This document shows, piece by piece, positions 40,201 to 52,876 of a stretch of 64,000 nucleotides of DNA; position 1 is the stretch's first letter; each line of letters opens with the position of its first letter. Both the position numbers and the translations under genes were made by a program. Origin of the DNA: Laetiporus sulphureus 93-53 (taxonomy: Eukaryota; Basidiomycota; Agaricomycetes; Polyporales; Laetiporaceae); NCBI RefSeq assembly GCF_001632365.1, contig NW_024468520.1, positions 98,271 through 162,270 of the forward strand, read 5' to 3'. Below the pieces are notes generated by a model. That model did no database searches, was not told the DNA's origin, and saw only the letters and a program-made list of their open reading frames with translations.

Positions 40201-40718
40201 GGTCCTGCTTTGCCGGCAGTCTCCTCGCGCTTCTTTGATGCACTGGCATCTTCCTCGAGCTTCTTCAGTGTATTGGCATCAAGACCATCGCGTTCTGCCA
40301 GCTTCCAAGCATACAATTCGTCATCAAGACCTGCAGAATTAGTTCCGCGAGCGTGATCGTCGGATGGCTGCTTGTTCGTATTCCCAGACGGCGCCGCGGG
40401 AGATACGGAAACCCGTCCCTTCCATGGACTAGAAGGCGATGGCGATGACTGGGTCCCGAAGTACCTGAGGAGACTGGGCTGACCAGGCGTAACCTTTGGT
40501 CTCTTTTTCGATGGGGAATTCGGTGCTGATCCTGAGCCGCGTTTGGACATTGCGTTCTTAGGATGTTTGCCAGAATCCACGAGATCTTCAGGCACGGGTC
40601 CACAATTTGACCCACGCGCTGGCTGTAGACAAAGTGCGAGAGAATGCGTCGCTTGGCTTGCCAAGCTTTTCACAGCAAAGGCGTTGAATGGATGCACTAG
40701 TGCCGCCGCTGTGTACAT
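37239..40718 (-). CDS. ATP-dependent DNA ligase I (Cdc9-type)
   Basis: Eleven exons (39623-40718, 39033-39569, 38783-38976, 38514-38732, 38267-38458, 38127-38211, 37877-38065, 37812-37790 read downward, 37657-37735, 37546-37603, 37239-37494) give 919 residues from the ATG at 40550, or 975 from the in-frame ATG at 40718. From the 40550 start: PIP box QPSLLRYF (24-31) for PCNA binding; DNA-binding domain; nucleotidyl Lys in EFKYDGQRAQIH (Lys520); SFIIDSEIVA, CEGLMIK and SAWLKLKKDY motifs; OB-fold C-terminus with SVRFPRFMRIREDKG. It seals nicks in Okazaki fragments and repair. The 5' extension (MYTAAALVHPFNAFAVKS) resembles a mitochondrial leader, as yeast Cdc9 uses two starts. The intron after 38514 has a GGAAGT donor (see findings). 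Exon 7 may instead end at 37859, adding six residues. Confidence 0.93.
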
Positions 40719-42429
40719 TAACGTTGTTGGCGTCCGAAAGGCGCCCGCCACAGTTGAACCCGTTTCCTAAAGGGGCAATTCTTCTGGACTGCGACATAGC
40801 GGTTGCACATCATCCTCACTGCCTCTGCTCGAGAAATTCCCACAGAAATATCCTTAGATCATCCCCATATCACCCAGTGATGTATACGTCAGCCGATGCA
40901 CGGTGATCCGAGGACTCGAGTCGCGTTGGCAGCGGATGTCATTCTGCGCAGCATGAGGCAGCACATGTATGCCACACAAGATTTCGCGAACATGTTCGAC
41001 TGTCAAAATGGCGAGTTGCATGTATGAAAGATCGTCTCTCAGCAAGTCAGGCAATAATTCCCGGTAACACTACTACTAGAAGTGATCTATTGAACTACCG
41101 TAAGAATACTGTCGACTCCCAGGCTCGAGCCCAAGCCGCCCGCCCAAGCCGGTTTAACCTGACAATCAAGATCAGCGTAATTCTGGTTGTTACGATCAAC
41201 GAGACATTCTAGGCAGTGGGCGCACTGCTGACTTCAGAGTGCCGACCGGCGCTATCTATATAATTCTCAGGAGTTTCTGGAGCCTGTCTCGGGGTAAACT
41301 CAATCCCCTGATGTCAGTCAGCTGCCCTTGCCCTGATCTGCCCTCCACTCGTCCAAAGCCAGCGTGAGCTCAGGAGCAGCCGTTCGCAGGCCCGGCAAAT
41401 ATATCATCACTGGCGTTCACCACCCAAGGAGCAAGCTTCATATATTGGCGGGAGACTTTTACCCCGCCAAGAAGACGCTAACGCCACCGCGCTTTGCGAG
41501 CGATGCCACAAACGACACCACGATCAAGGCCTGGTGCCGCAAGTTAAGCGCTCGCTCGGGCCCTAAATGGCCTGGTGAAAGGGGCCAGGCAGCTATGAAA
41601 CGCATGATGTCAAACCTCATACTACGCTAAGGGCGTGATCACGTTCTGCGGCGACGTCGCATCATTTCCGGTTTCGACAAATTCTGTGCAGGCTGTTTTC
41701 CGGTTGCATGACACGTTTGATGCACCGCAGACTTACATATGCCTGTGACAAGGAAAATAACAGCTTGCACCGGTATAATCGCAGGGTAAACCAGCTAAGA
41801 AATGAGTTCTCAAGATGAGTAAATACAAGATCATGATGATACTGCGCAGTTCCAACCTTTTCTCCTGAAGGAGCTGTCCTGTGTCACTGTCGGCTGACGA
41901 TCGCAGGATGGCATTTTTGGTCACCGCAATCATCGGCTCGGTCGAACGTTATCGTGTACCTCGCCCGCCAGTGGGTATCATGGGCATGGGCGGAACGCGG
42001 CGTGGGTTGCCCCGGATCATTTGCATCGCGTTCCTGAGCCATTGAGCGGTCGGGCCGTCCGATGAACATCTATGATCGGGGCTGCCGAGCACCGTTTTAG
42101 TTAGATTGAAAGTTCAGCTGGAAACCCGTATCCTATGCGGCCCCGACAGCTGTACTGCGATAGCTGGTGTAGGATGAATGAAACTAGCTCTGTAAGGTCC
42201 CTGCCGACCTGCGCGGCATCAGCTCCCGTATTTGACAGATCATTGCTCGTGATGCCATACTTGTTTAGTCTCCATTGCGAAGCCTTGGAGCCCCGTCATA
42301 CCTATTGGCTTCGTGGCAGTGCGATTGTGCCTGGAGCGCGCTATTGCGTCCAGCGGCTATGCGAAGCACATATGAGCGAGGACGCGTAAGGATCCCGTTT
42401 CCCCCATCAGCCCGAAGCTTCTGCACAAC
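40719..42429. other. divergent upstream region, no gene seen
   Basis: 1.7 kb between the ligase (minus) and a C2H2 gene (plus). Short open frames at 41364-41630 and 42135-42389 (plus) show no convincing bias or family. Both promoters must lie here. Confidence 0.4.
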
Positions 42430-43189
42430 ATGTCTGACAGGCGCACTCACCAATATCCACTGGCAGGTGACGCCTCGTACGGTGGCGCACGCTGGAACGA
42501 ACCTGGCCAGTACCACCTCGGACATGCTGCATCCCCGAACAACTATTCCTCTTCCTCCTATGCTGCACCGTACCCTCCCACTCATTCGAGCTCAGTCTCC
42601 TACGACCATTCAATTGGCCACACGTATCAAATGACCAACCAGCCTGGTTACCAACTCGCAAACCAAGATCCGTCTCACGCACGTAGCAGTAGGAGCGACA
42701 GACCATCGGCCCCCGTGAATCAGCAACTAGCACACGGCATGCCGATAGCGCAGGCGGCGATGACCACACGGGCCCCTTCGTATCTGCACGCCCAGACACA
42801 CTCTCACGGTCTGACCACTCCTTATGGTACACCAGCGTCACCGCCCCGTCATTCATCTGCGCCATCAGATTTAGTCGGAGGGCCATACCCCGTCCCTGCG
42901 GGTTTCACGCAACACGACACGCTCATACAATATCCGGCATCGCCACAACGGCCGTTCTCCTGCGACATGTGCGCCCTGTCCTTCAACAGGCAGCACGATC
43001 TCAAGAGGCACAGAGATACGCACACCGGCGAAAAGCCATTCCTCTGCAATGGCGGCTGTGGCAAGACGTTCACGAGAAAGGACGCACTGAAGAGGCACCA
43101 GGTAAGCGCGACGAGGTATCCAAAGCTGCGCTTGCTGAAACATGTCCCAGCTTGTGAAACGCTGTGGGATCGACGATAGCTCGTCTTGA
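42430..43189 (+). CDS. C2H2 zinc-finger transcription factor (236 residues)
   Basis: Two exons (42430-43101, 43151-43189) close to 236 residues. The first 170 residues are Ser/Tyr/Gln/His/Pro-rich and low complexity. Two zinc fingers follow at the C-terminus: FSCDMCALSFNRQHDLKRH then RDTH, the TGEKPF linker, and FLCNGGCGKTFTRKDALKRH. The intron lies just after the first His of finger 2, so the second His-equivalent ligand is supplied by the short second exon (LVKRCG), giving a C2HC finger. This layout (unstructured N-terminus plus two terminal fingers with RKDALKRH) is common in basidiomycete regulators. Nuclear function follows from the family; targets are unknown. Confidence 0.9.
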
Positions 43190-43434
43190 AGTAATAATTC
43201 TGTTGGATTTATGCAAGTAAGTGTGTGTACTGCTTTCCTCGATATCTGCTCACTCACGGTTATAAAGGGTCCACTACACTACATCGCATATAATGTGTAC
43301 AACAGCTCAGGATACAGTATATCTGTTCAATCGCGGAGATGGTCCCTTGCCATTGCTAAAAGGACGTGTATACCGTACAACATCTGTAAGCTAGGGACTA
43401 CAGATCTAGGCGAGCAGGATCACTCGTCAACTTA

Positions 43435-44176
43435 TTATATATGTTGCAGACTAGTCTCACTTACCGTAGCACCAGTGTTCTCCCCGGATTTCTCTGCATC
43501 TCTAGCGTCGCTACTCAGTTCTCTTTCGAGGATCCATGCGTCATGGGGAACGATCTTCTTGTAATATCCCTCATGCACTCCCGTTTCTTTGAATCCATGC
43601 CGCTCGTAGAACTGCTTAGCAACTATATTCGAAACTTGCACGTGTAGGTATATGGCGCTGATCTTTGGTTTGGTGTGTGCAGCTGCCGCATCGATGATCT
43701 GCTGTAAGCTGAAAGAGCCGAGGCCCCTAGATCTGTACGGCTGCTCGCTGCTGTGAACCACCGAGAACAAACAAGAGAATATGGGCACGCACGGCCAGAA
43801 CGCCCATCGTCATCAAGTACAGCCTCGTCTGTCCATCTACGGTCTCCAATCTACAACAGATGGTGCCCACGGGGATATCATTATAATAGACTATGGTGGG
43901 ATGATCGACCTGGAATCAGACGACGGCGGTCACGGACTGAGGTAGATGACGGACTGAGTTTGCAAAAGTCTTCTGCTTCTGGGAGGATGATATCTTGATA
44001 AAACTTTTCGCTGTACTTGATGGGGAACAGCACCGAGTTGAGCTTTCGGACTGTCCCTGCAGAACAGTCAATCGCAGCTCGCGATGGAGACAGCAGCGAG
44101 TACCTAAGTTGTTGGGAGTTAGAGACGAGAGCGAGACCCGCGACTGGGTCGAAGACCGCGAAAGAGACGAAGACAT
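43435..44176 (-). CDS. N-alpha-acetyltransferase 50-like (NAA50/San, GNAT family)
   Basis: Four exons (44104-44176, 43955-44056, 43793-43890, 43435-43740) close to 192 residues. The N-terminus SLSSLTPNNLGTVRKLNSVLFPIKYSEKFY and the substrate-pocket run YSEKFYQDIILPE match NAA50. Acetyl-CoA contact follows in the Q/RxxGxG-like PYRSRGLGSFSL, with YLHVQVSNIVAKQFYERHGF and the GYY motif toward the end. NAA50 acetylates N-terminal Met followed by a hydrophobic residue, and in animals supports sister-chromatid cohesion. The stop used here is read through a possible GTAAGT donor at codon 183, so splicing to a few different terminal residues is possible. The gene is tail-to-tail with the C2H2 gene, 245 bases apart. 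Confidence 0.92.
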
Positions 44177-47100
44177 AGAAACCGTGCGAACTCAAGTCCC
44201 AGTAAGGTCGACTTCGGCTCTTTCTGCACAGGTTTACCCAAACTCTGAACGCAATCAGCTCTCGTTCCGCCTCGAATTCGAGAATCCCCGCCTTCCATGC
44301 TTCCTGCACGAAAACAGTCTATCTGACCTGTTCGACGCGCACGGCGAGACCACCATAGATTCGGAACTTGCAGAGAAAGAAAATTTTGCAGGATGGTGTT
44401 GCGGCACAGACGCTCAAGCCGGTTGCTCCGCTGCGGGTTTCGACCGCTAACATCGCCGTTCTCGCTATATCCATCCGGTGCTAGGTTCTTGTGTCCCCGC
44501 CAGCTGTTGAACGCAAATGTCATTCATGACGCGCTTACTCAAGACGATGGAAGAGAGGCTTCCGACAAGCGTTGGAGTTTTCATCGAATAGCAAAGTTAC
44601 AAAGTTCAAATTGCACCCCCTGGTTTTTTTTCGCTTACGCGAATGCTGATGCTGCTTGCGCTATCGCAAGTGCTCTGTCGAGTCGGCACCAGGCATGCCA
44701 TGTCCTCGATAAGTTGATGTCTCGGAGAAATTTACAGAGACCGTGGGTGGTTCATCACGGACAGAGCGGCTGAAACACTTCGTGAGCGTCCATTCTTGCT
44801 GTACATGTCGCCGTTGGGCAGGATGCATTCATTTTCAGCGGCTAAAATGCATCCCTGAGTTTTCCATGCTCACGGAATGCTTTTGCTAATTCCGCTATGG
44901 TCTCGGCGGGTCAGCGGCGAGGTTTTCTTTATTAGGATATTCGTCATGGCGCGGGACGGCATTGTTGCTGCGCTGACACGAGTTGTTTCGTGGTTTATGG
45001 TTTAGAAAATATTTATGATCCAGGGGTTGCTGCATGATACTGACACACCCTTGTCACAAGGATTGACGACCCTCCATGAGTGGTCCGTCCTGTGATTAGA
45101 CCAGAGTTTAACGGCCGCTATTGCACATATTCAGAGAAGTCATCCCTACTTATGTGGTATGTCGTGGTGCTATCATCATCAGGCGGAAACGATGAATCTG
45201 CTTTCGCTTTGCTTTTAGTCGAAATTTTTCGGGGTATCCCAAACAGTGGTATGACGTTCAGATTTATATTCCCATCGAACAACACAATGGTTCAGCGCTC
45301 GGAGAGCGACGGCCCCGGTTAATCTCCCTAGATGTCTGTGTGAACTCCGTCTTGCGTTCGGAGTATGAGCACGATGTTGACGCTTTCTGCCGAACACAAT
45401 CCAGACTAGCTGCCTTTTTACCGCTCATGCGGCAGCCCTTCTTGATGGCTGGTCGCCTTTCCCACTCGTCGGACTCGTTGGCTCAATCACTGAATTAGCG
45501 CATTCTCTATGGCGACCAGACACTCAGCATCAAGGGTCCTCCGCCGAAGTCTGCCAGTCACTCGGATGCAGTTTTAGCAAAAAAAAGACCGAGCGTCACG
45601 CATAATTAATTATGATGCGGTCCTCAACGGTGTTCAAAGCTTGCATTGACCGGTTTACTCTCCGAGATAATAGTTATTGCCTCCAGAAGGATTTATATTT
45701 GCAAAGCTTACCACTTTAATTGTCATGTAGTGTGGAGTTATGCCACAGTGAGCCGATGGCTCATGCTGATAATGTCTCTGCCTGATCTGCAGTGTGGACG
45801 TTACGCCATCTTCAGAGTATGTCTTCGAGGTCTATGACTTCTCAGCACTCCTGATAACTCAATACCACTCAATTAGTGGACGTTGCTAAGTTCAATCTCA
45901 TGAACATATGACAATTATCTCCCAACTTCACTACCTCGCATTCGTTTGGATCGAATAGACAAGCATCAATTGATATCGCTTCGAGTATGGATGTGCAGCG
46001 CTTGGTTTTCAAAAGAGAATCTTAACGACAAGGGCATCCGCGCAGCACCGTACCGCAGGCAACGTCTGGCATGACAGCTCGGCACTGGAGCCTCGTCGTT
46101 TGCCAAGCCCGCTTTAAAGTACTAGTGACTCCTGGTGATTGATGCGCCAGGCTTACGCCCTCAACCAGCCCTACGTTACGGCACAAGGACGGTGAGCATC
46201 GCGGCCAGCTGCTGATCTAACAATAATTCTGACATCGGCTAGGATGCAATTTCTGACGCAAGATTCAATATACATAGGCGGAGCGCCGATGATGGATTAC
46301 CTGATGATTGCGCTAGAGCCTAGATATGCATGCACAGCCCTCTGACTTCCTGTTCTCATACTGCGCCAATCCATCAAAGCAGTTGACACAGGCACAGGAA
46401 CGCAGATACATCACCCAAACTAAACCATACGCTAGGGCGCAGCGGATGGAGTAGAGTCGTCGTGCCTTGCCTCTCAGATTGCGAGCATTTGTGACAACAA
46501 TTGCACCCCAAAAGGTTGGCTGCAGCACGGCCGGATCCTACCGTTTCGCCGAGAAGGAGGATTGACGTTAGCGTCAAAGCAGACATCCAGCGCACTTTTA
46601 GCTAGCAAGCAAGCTTGAACTGATCTTCTGAGGTGTTCTGACTGCGATTCATTGCCAACTGTGTTTCGGATGTCATGAGCGTGGCATACAGCGCGTTGAC
46701 ATACTCTTCATCGCAGCTAAGTCATCATATATTTCAGTCACGAGAATAACTAGAATGTCCGCAGATATTTATCGTCCCTCCTGATCCTACATGTCATCTT
46801 CCTGGGACATCGGTGCGCTTCATGTGTGGTTTCCTATTCATCGTATCATGTAATCGCTGAGTGCTCTATCATATGGTATCCTGATAGCACTTAAACGCAA
46901 TCCATTCATAATGTCTCGGCACCCCGAAGGTGCTGATCATGCACTGTTATCCACATGGTGGGGCACGGACCGCCTCGTTGCCCTAAGGAATGTTGATCAT
47001 CACCACAATGATGATGGGCGTTGTGTGTGAGGAGTTGCTAGTGAGTCGAACGGTCGATCAGTCATTTTGGGTCATCCGAGTCTACATTCCACAGACGGCG

Positions 47101-48512
47101 AGCGATGGTGTTGGACATATCGAATGAATCCTCCCTGTGGAATTGAGAAAACGTGTTCACGGGCCTCGTGGGATCTTGGATAAGGCAGGTATAGCGAACT
47201 TGGAACCACCCCCAGCTGCTCGCATCCCAACAACGCGCATTCCAACTTATGTGACATTTGAAAGGCCTGTTTCGCCTCAAACTAATCTAAAGATTATATA
47301 AATGCTCAATGGCGGCTATCTACAGCGTCTACTCAGCTTGATAGTAACCTGTAGGCAATATGCGGCAGAACGACTGCGGCGACTGATCCTCATTCAACGA
47401 AGCGGCAATTTCTTCGAATTCTCTCACACATTTGATCTGGCGAATCGTAAGCTAGAGTCCCACGATGAGTATATCAAGCTTCGATGGAATGACACATAAT
47501 GCAGAGTATTCGGATCAGGACTCGGGCCGCAAGATGAATAGGATGATGGTTTTAAGTTTGAACTCCCATGAAGCTGCAGAGCGGCCATTCAAACCCGATG
47601 GAAGAGTAAAGCGTACGACAATGGCTTGCTGAGCAATCTGACAATCATCGATATCATACCTGTCTGCGATGTCAGCTGGATCGCGGCCCTTTCACAAACC
47701 CCACTTTTTCCTTCAGCCACAGGCTAAAACACGCATTTCGAGACGGTGTGCGTTCATACCATTCTTCGGCTGTCTGTATAATAGTTTGATAACCGGTGAG
47801 ACTGTCCCAGGTGGCCTTGGATGGTCGACAATAGACGAACTGTAGCAGGTCGAATCAGTGCCCTAAAGATCGAAGCATCGACGATAAATCGTTCCATGGA
47901 CGCTGCTGGTTCAGAACAATCGCGCGCAGCACTTTCTGTCAAGAACATTCAACATTGTAAGCAGCTTTGAAGTTTGGCGTCTGGGATCAGTCATGGCGGA
48001 CGCGGCCATATCACCGCAACAGCGACAGCTCTTCGCCCGGTGACGTGGCGCCTCGCTCACCACAATGGTTGCTGTAAGATTCTGCACTGCTGCTTTGTTA
48101 TGAGACTTGAAGCTTGACTCATCCGCTCTAGCTACAGGCTTAGAAATGTAACCAGTCAACCACCCAAGCCCGAGATGCTCGAGCTTACGCATTGCAAGTA
48201 TGAATGCAGCTACCCGATCAGCCGAGCCCTTAAGTGCAGTGCCTGATATTATGATCGGCGAGAACGGACGGTATCATGCGTTTCGTGCCAGTTGTACTGT
48301 GCCACCACTTCGCAGAGACAGATACCAAGCTGATGTTGCCACTATTTGGGTCTAGGAACTAGACTGACCACGAAAATGCGCCGCACTTCACCTATGGACG
48401 TTCAACGAGAATGTTGCGCTGCAGACGGAACATATACAACACGAGTGCGGTGTACATGAGCGCCTCATAAAACTCCGCCTCCCAGCCATTCCGGGACGCC
48501 TTGGACCAGGTG
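44177..48512. other. 4.3-kb gene-poor block
   Basis: No gene can be supported. A strong inverted repeat sits at 44821-44854 (separate entry). Short minus-strand frames at 46313-46595, 47062-47280 and 47754-48192 have no recognisable family. A/T homopolymers occur near 44620 and 45580. The block separates the NAA50 promoter from the 3' end of the protease gene. Confidence 0.4.
44821..44854. repeat. inverted repeat / hairpin
   Basis: GGATGCAT at 44821 and ATGCATCC at 44847 are perfect reverse complements. Inside them TTTT and AAAA extend the stem with a small bulge, leaving a loop near CAGCGGC. It could be a terminator-like hairpin or the end of a small non-autonomous element. No flanking duplication was identified. 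Confidence 0.5.
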
Positions 48513-50095
48513 TCAGTCAGATGCGTCGTCCTGCAATTGTAACGTCTTACCGTTCGGGGCAAAGCCTATTCGCTGGTTTGTCAGGTCCCAGGCGCTATAA
48601 TAGTGCTTCAATAGACTGCCTCCAACCAGGTCCAGACCCTCCAATGCATTGATCATCGTCTGACAAATTGACGGATCACCTGTGAACGGCCCAACATTGA
48701 GCTCGCTACTAGGGATCGTGAGGTTGAACGCGGCGCCCTCGATATTTGTGAAGGTGATATCGATCTGAGCCGGGAGCTCATCGATCTTATCGCATGAAAT
48801 GGCATACGCTCCTGGTTCAGCTGTGTATGGTTGGATATCCGGCGAAATCAACGCGTATATTGCCTTGTGATGGTCATGGTGAATTGAAGCGGAACGAGTT
48901 GGAGGAGGGAATACTTACATTGGCAATGTCTGGGCTGAAATAGACGTTACTTGTACCACTATCGAATATTATCGTGCGATTGCTGGTGAGCAGTAGTGTT
49001 GTCTTGCCGTTGACGGAGATTCGAGATGAGTTCAGCTGCCAATCACCATAGGGGTCCACTACCTTGTCAGCCCATTCTATCGTTCCTGTATAGCGAATAT
49101 CAATCAGCTGTGCATCCCAGTATCAAGACAGAACTCACCATTTATCTTCGACTCGTCCACTCCACCCAATGTGAGCTCCGCATTACCCACGGTATGGGGC
49201 GTGAGATACATGCCAAACATTGCTAAAATGGTTGCATTCATAGCTGAGCAACGTATCGAAAAGAACACGTACCAGGCAGCCCTTGCTCGATCAATCCCGC
49301 GAAGAAGCCCTGAGCAATGGCTGACATCCCTGCAACGCTGCTATGGCTATGATGCTCTACTATCCTATGATGAAGCCTCACCTTGGATGCCACTGTAAGG
49401 ATCTGGTGCGAACGCAGCTGTTTGGTTGATTATGGTGTAGAGTTCTACGTTCGGAGTGGCGATTCCACCAACGGTCACGGTATCATTCCCGGCACGTAAC
49501 CAAAGTACGTATTCGTCATCGGATACAATCGGATTAACCCCTCCACCAGTCGCGAAGGCTATCTCGAAAGTGTCGTTGGATCCGACATACGTAGAGCTCA
49601 GACTAGGGTCAAACTTAATCTGGTTCGCGCATGCGGCACCGCATTCCGTACCTAAACAACGTCAGAAGAGCAATGTTTCAATGACCGATGCACGTACTGG
49701 CGAATTCCAACGTCGAACTTCCCGTGTCAAACACTACAGGAATCGTCTGGGGCGGAGTCCCGACTGCAAAGTTCATAAACGTTCCGATCACGTCTCACAG
49801 TAGGTGCGGCTGACCTGAAATATTACCAAACCACCTAGAATGTAGCACCTCAGATATCATCCACGTCACGTATGATGAGGTCGACCCACTGTAAATCAGT
49901 GCCGTTGAACTCCTCAGCAAGGGGGATGCCGAAGGCAGACAAGGATCGCTTCCGCGACCGAGCAACTTCACCTCTGGGTACTTGACGAGAGGTGAGAAGC
50001 AGTCTATACGGGCTTCCAACGACCTCCAGAGTGGCTGCCACCGGTCCCGTCAACACGAGTCCCAGTAAGATGAGAGAAGTGGATGCAAGCAGCAT
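48513..50095 (-). CDS. secreted aspartic protease, pepsin family A1
   Basis: Eight exons (49890-50095, 49815-49834, 49698-49763, 49382-49651, 49273-49329, 49139-49222, 48919-49085, 48513-48863) close to 406 residues. A signal peptide (LLASTSLILLGLVLTGPVAA) leads, then a short propeptide with a basic stretch (RSRKRS) suited to Kex2-like cleavage. The two lobes carry VFDTGSS (catalytic Asp88) and IIFDSGTS (Asp276). Lobe 1 has the pair CGAACANQ, replacing the usual disulfide loop. The C-terminal lobe has the pair at SCDK and ICQT, and the end motif HYYSAWDLTNQRIGFAP. It is an endopeptidase acting at acid pH outside the cell or in the vacuole. Exon 2 is 20 nt. Several N-x-T/S sites suggest glycosylation. 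Confidence 0.94.
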
Positions 50096-50906
50096 GTTGG
50101 ACCAGAGGGAGGGCGGACAAGCTGGAGACAGAGCGGGTGACAATGCTTATATCGCATCCTGATGAAGAATTCGGCCTGGAAATATTTGGGTGAGAACGCA
50201 TGGTCAGCCATCCACGATCTCAAAGATTCGGGATCGCGAAGCATAGCGAGCATACGGGTAGCAATTCGCAGTTCAATGTACACTCGCGGACACGGCACGG
50301 GAACGTGGCATCGTCCCTGCGTCCGGCTTCGGATTCACCGACAGCGCATGTGGTGGCATCAATGCGTTTCTCGGGACCTCGCATAAATCTGCGGCGAGCG
50401 TTCCGTGCAGCTCGGCGCACCGAGAAAGCCATAACGACCGAAAAGAAGTGTCGAAACAGATGGCGAAACAATCGCCCAAGTGGAGGCCAACGCCGCGGCC
50501 CTTGGCGGCGCGTTGGGATGATCCGAGCTCATATTAAATCTCGTGTGATATGATGTTGAAAGTCGTGTCCATCACTAAACTCCCGCCCCATCGTCAGGCC
50601 CGAAGGAGACGTAGATATCCGACAACCAACAAGCTAGTCCATAAACGCGGGCACAGGGAAGAAGCTCGGACGATGCATACGACAGCAAGACTGCAGAAGT
50701 TTACAAATGTGAGTACAGACCACCAAAGGAGGCGCATGAGAAACGGAGACAAATAAAGACGCGACAATGTATACACAAGCTGACTATTATGAAAAAAGTA
50801 AAAATCCGTGTCTGAGAGTGTGTTCCACTCTCCTCTCTTTCGAAAACGACCGAGAGGACAGGGAACTGTCTTGCCAGTACTCGTAGAATCTATATGCTGT
50901 GCGCCG
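50096..50906. other. upstream of the protease, 3' flank of the cyclin gene
   Basis: About 800 bases between tandem minus-strand genes. Open frames are short and unbiased; nothing else was seen. Confidence 0.4.
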
Positions 50907-52876
50907 TCAAGGAGAGAGTCCGACGTAAGTTACATCGCCGCCGCCGCCAGAAAAGCCAGCGCCGAAAATGGTGAGCGTCTTCGCGCTTGCAACATGGCCG
51001 TCGCCAGCGTATCGCCAGCGCTCTACAATTGGCGCCACTTGATGCGGTGTCGGCGATATGACCTCGATGGTAGTCGACATTTGGACAGTTCTTTCGTCAG
51101 GTCCATCTGACAAAGTCGATGATGTTGACATCGGCGAGTAAGAAAGACTTGGCGTAGGCATAGGCGATGCAAGGAACTGTCCAAACGTGACGTTCAAGGA
51201 GCCAACGTTGGCGTTGAAATCCGCCTCTGCCTCGACAAACACCCGAGGAACAGGAGGACCATCTTGACCGGCAAACGGAGGAACAGCAGTGCTATCCAGA
51301 TTCGGCATCGTGGTACTACGGCGCAACGAGCTATAGGATAAACCCCTTGGCATTTGCGATGGAGTAGACGGAAGAGGCGCCACCCAAGAGTTCGACCATT
51401 CCGGAACGTTTGTGGCGAGTGGCACAGGCTGGCAGGATCTACTGAGCAGATCTCCATCACTCCTGGTTCTTGCGACGGCCCTTCCATTCGATGATGTCCA
51501 TCCAACGTTGAGGTTCTTGCCGACCCACAGGCGCCATTGCAGTGCTTCGCCGAGAGCCCGTTCACAACGGCCGATCTCACGAGGAGGCAATCCGGCGAGC
51601 TTTGCCCAAGCGCGGTTTGAGTAGGACCTATCTTGCAGGAACTTCGAAGCGAGGATAAGACAAGCGAGGAAGGTACGGCGAGGACAGAGAAGGGGGGAAG
51701 GTAAGGGAGGAAGAGGAGGGAGGGACGGAGATGGCGGTCGAGCAGCGGAATCACGAGGTTGATGAGCACGCTGCTCCGAGGAAAGGGTAGAGGATGAGGA
51801 GACGGTGGAGACATCCACAAGGTCAGCGATGCGGACGGTGTCAGACAGATGTACATTTGAATCTGACATATCGCTATCGGATTGGGAGGTACGTATATCG
51901 TTGAGCAGCTCATGCTGCTCGACTCGCATAACTGATGTCTGCGACTGCCCCTCGGTGTGTCGTCCATTCGCATCGCTTACTTTGGACTTCTCTTCTCGTA
52001 AAACATCCGGAATTTTAGGGCGGACTGCTTCCAGGTAGCAAAGTGCTGTCTGCAGGACACTGGCAGACATCCGAGACCGACGCAGTACTTCATGAACAAA
52101 TCCCTTGATGGGAACAACATGGGCGGAGCGAAAATCTTCAGCAGTTTGACAGACCACATCGAGTATGGGTGGGAATGGAGACGATCCGGTAGATGGAGAG
52201 ACAGGAGAGGGTAGCTGTGTGTTTCTTCCTGGTATATTGGTAGAAGTGGCTATAGGCGACCTGCCATCCTGTTGGACTTGAGAATGATCGTCCTGGACAT
52301 TGCGCATAGGAATCTTGAAGACAGACGGAATGTCCTCAGGACGCCAGATCTCGCACAAGGAGCGCACTGCCTGATCTGATAATGCAAAGGGATCAGTGAG
52401 CATCGGCAGTTGAGATAAAAATGGCGATAAAGTCAATGGAGTTATCTCCAGAACAATCGATATGTTCGCGCATTTGTGATGCGCGGATAGCAACGTCTGA
52501 GGGTGATACCAGCGGCAAAGCAATGACGCAGAAGTTGGCAGTGTAAACCATAGTGAAGGAATAAGGAGAACTTGTACTGACCGATGAGTCGGGTCACATA
52601 TCTAGCCTTTTGCGCATCGCGCGCAGACTCAACTCGGAGGGGTCGCAGAGATGGAGGAAGCTTGCAGTGTTCGGCATCAGAGGGTGGGTTGATATTGACG
52701 GTTGGAGGCGATGAGGTGACGGATGAGGCTGGGGTAGGTAGATAAGGTATCGTGGGGGAGCGCGAAGGGGTGGGTAAGGTGTTTGGTAACGTGACCGAGG
52801 AGTACGGCTGCCAGCGGGCCCTGGCGCGCGTTGCGGTAGGGCCGCGATGGGGCAGACGATGGGATATGGCATGCAT
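50907..52876 (-). CDS. PHO80/PCL-like cyclin (CDK5/Pho85-type partner)
   Basis: Two exons (52582-52876, 50907-52375) close to 587 residues, joined by an unusually long 206-nt intron. The N-terminus is Ser/Pro-rich. The cyclin fold starts at ARYVTRLIDQAVRSLCEIW and resumes after a long Ser/Pro insertion at FLACLILASKFLQDRSYSN, then WAKLAGLPPREIGRCERALG and LQWRLWVGK, which is the PHO80-like order of helices. About 200 further residues are low complexity. PCL cyclins activate Pho85-type kinases in phosphate, nutrient and polarity control. The insertion inside the box and the long tail are usual in basidiomycete members. The exact partner kinase is inference. The start ATG at 52876 is the first in frame. 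Confidence 0.88.
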
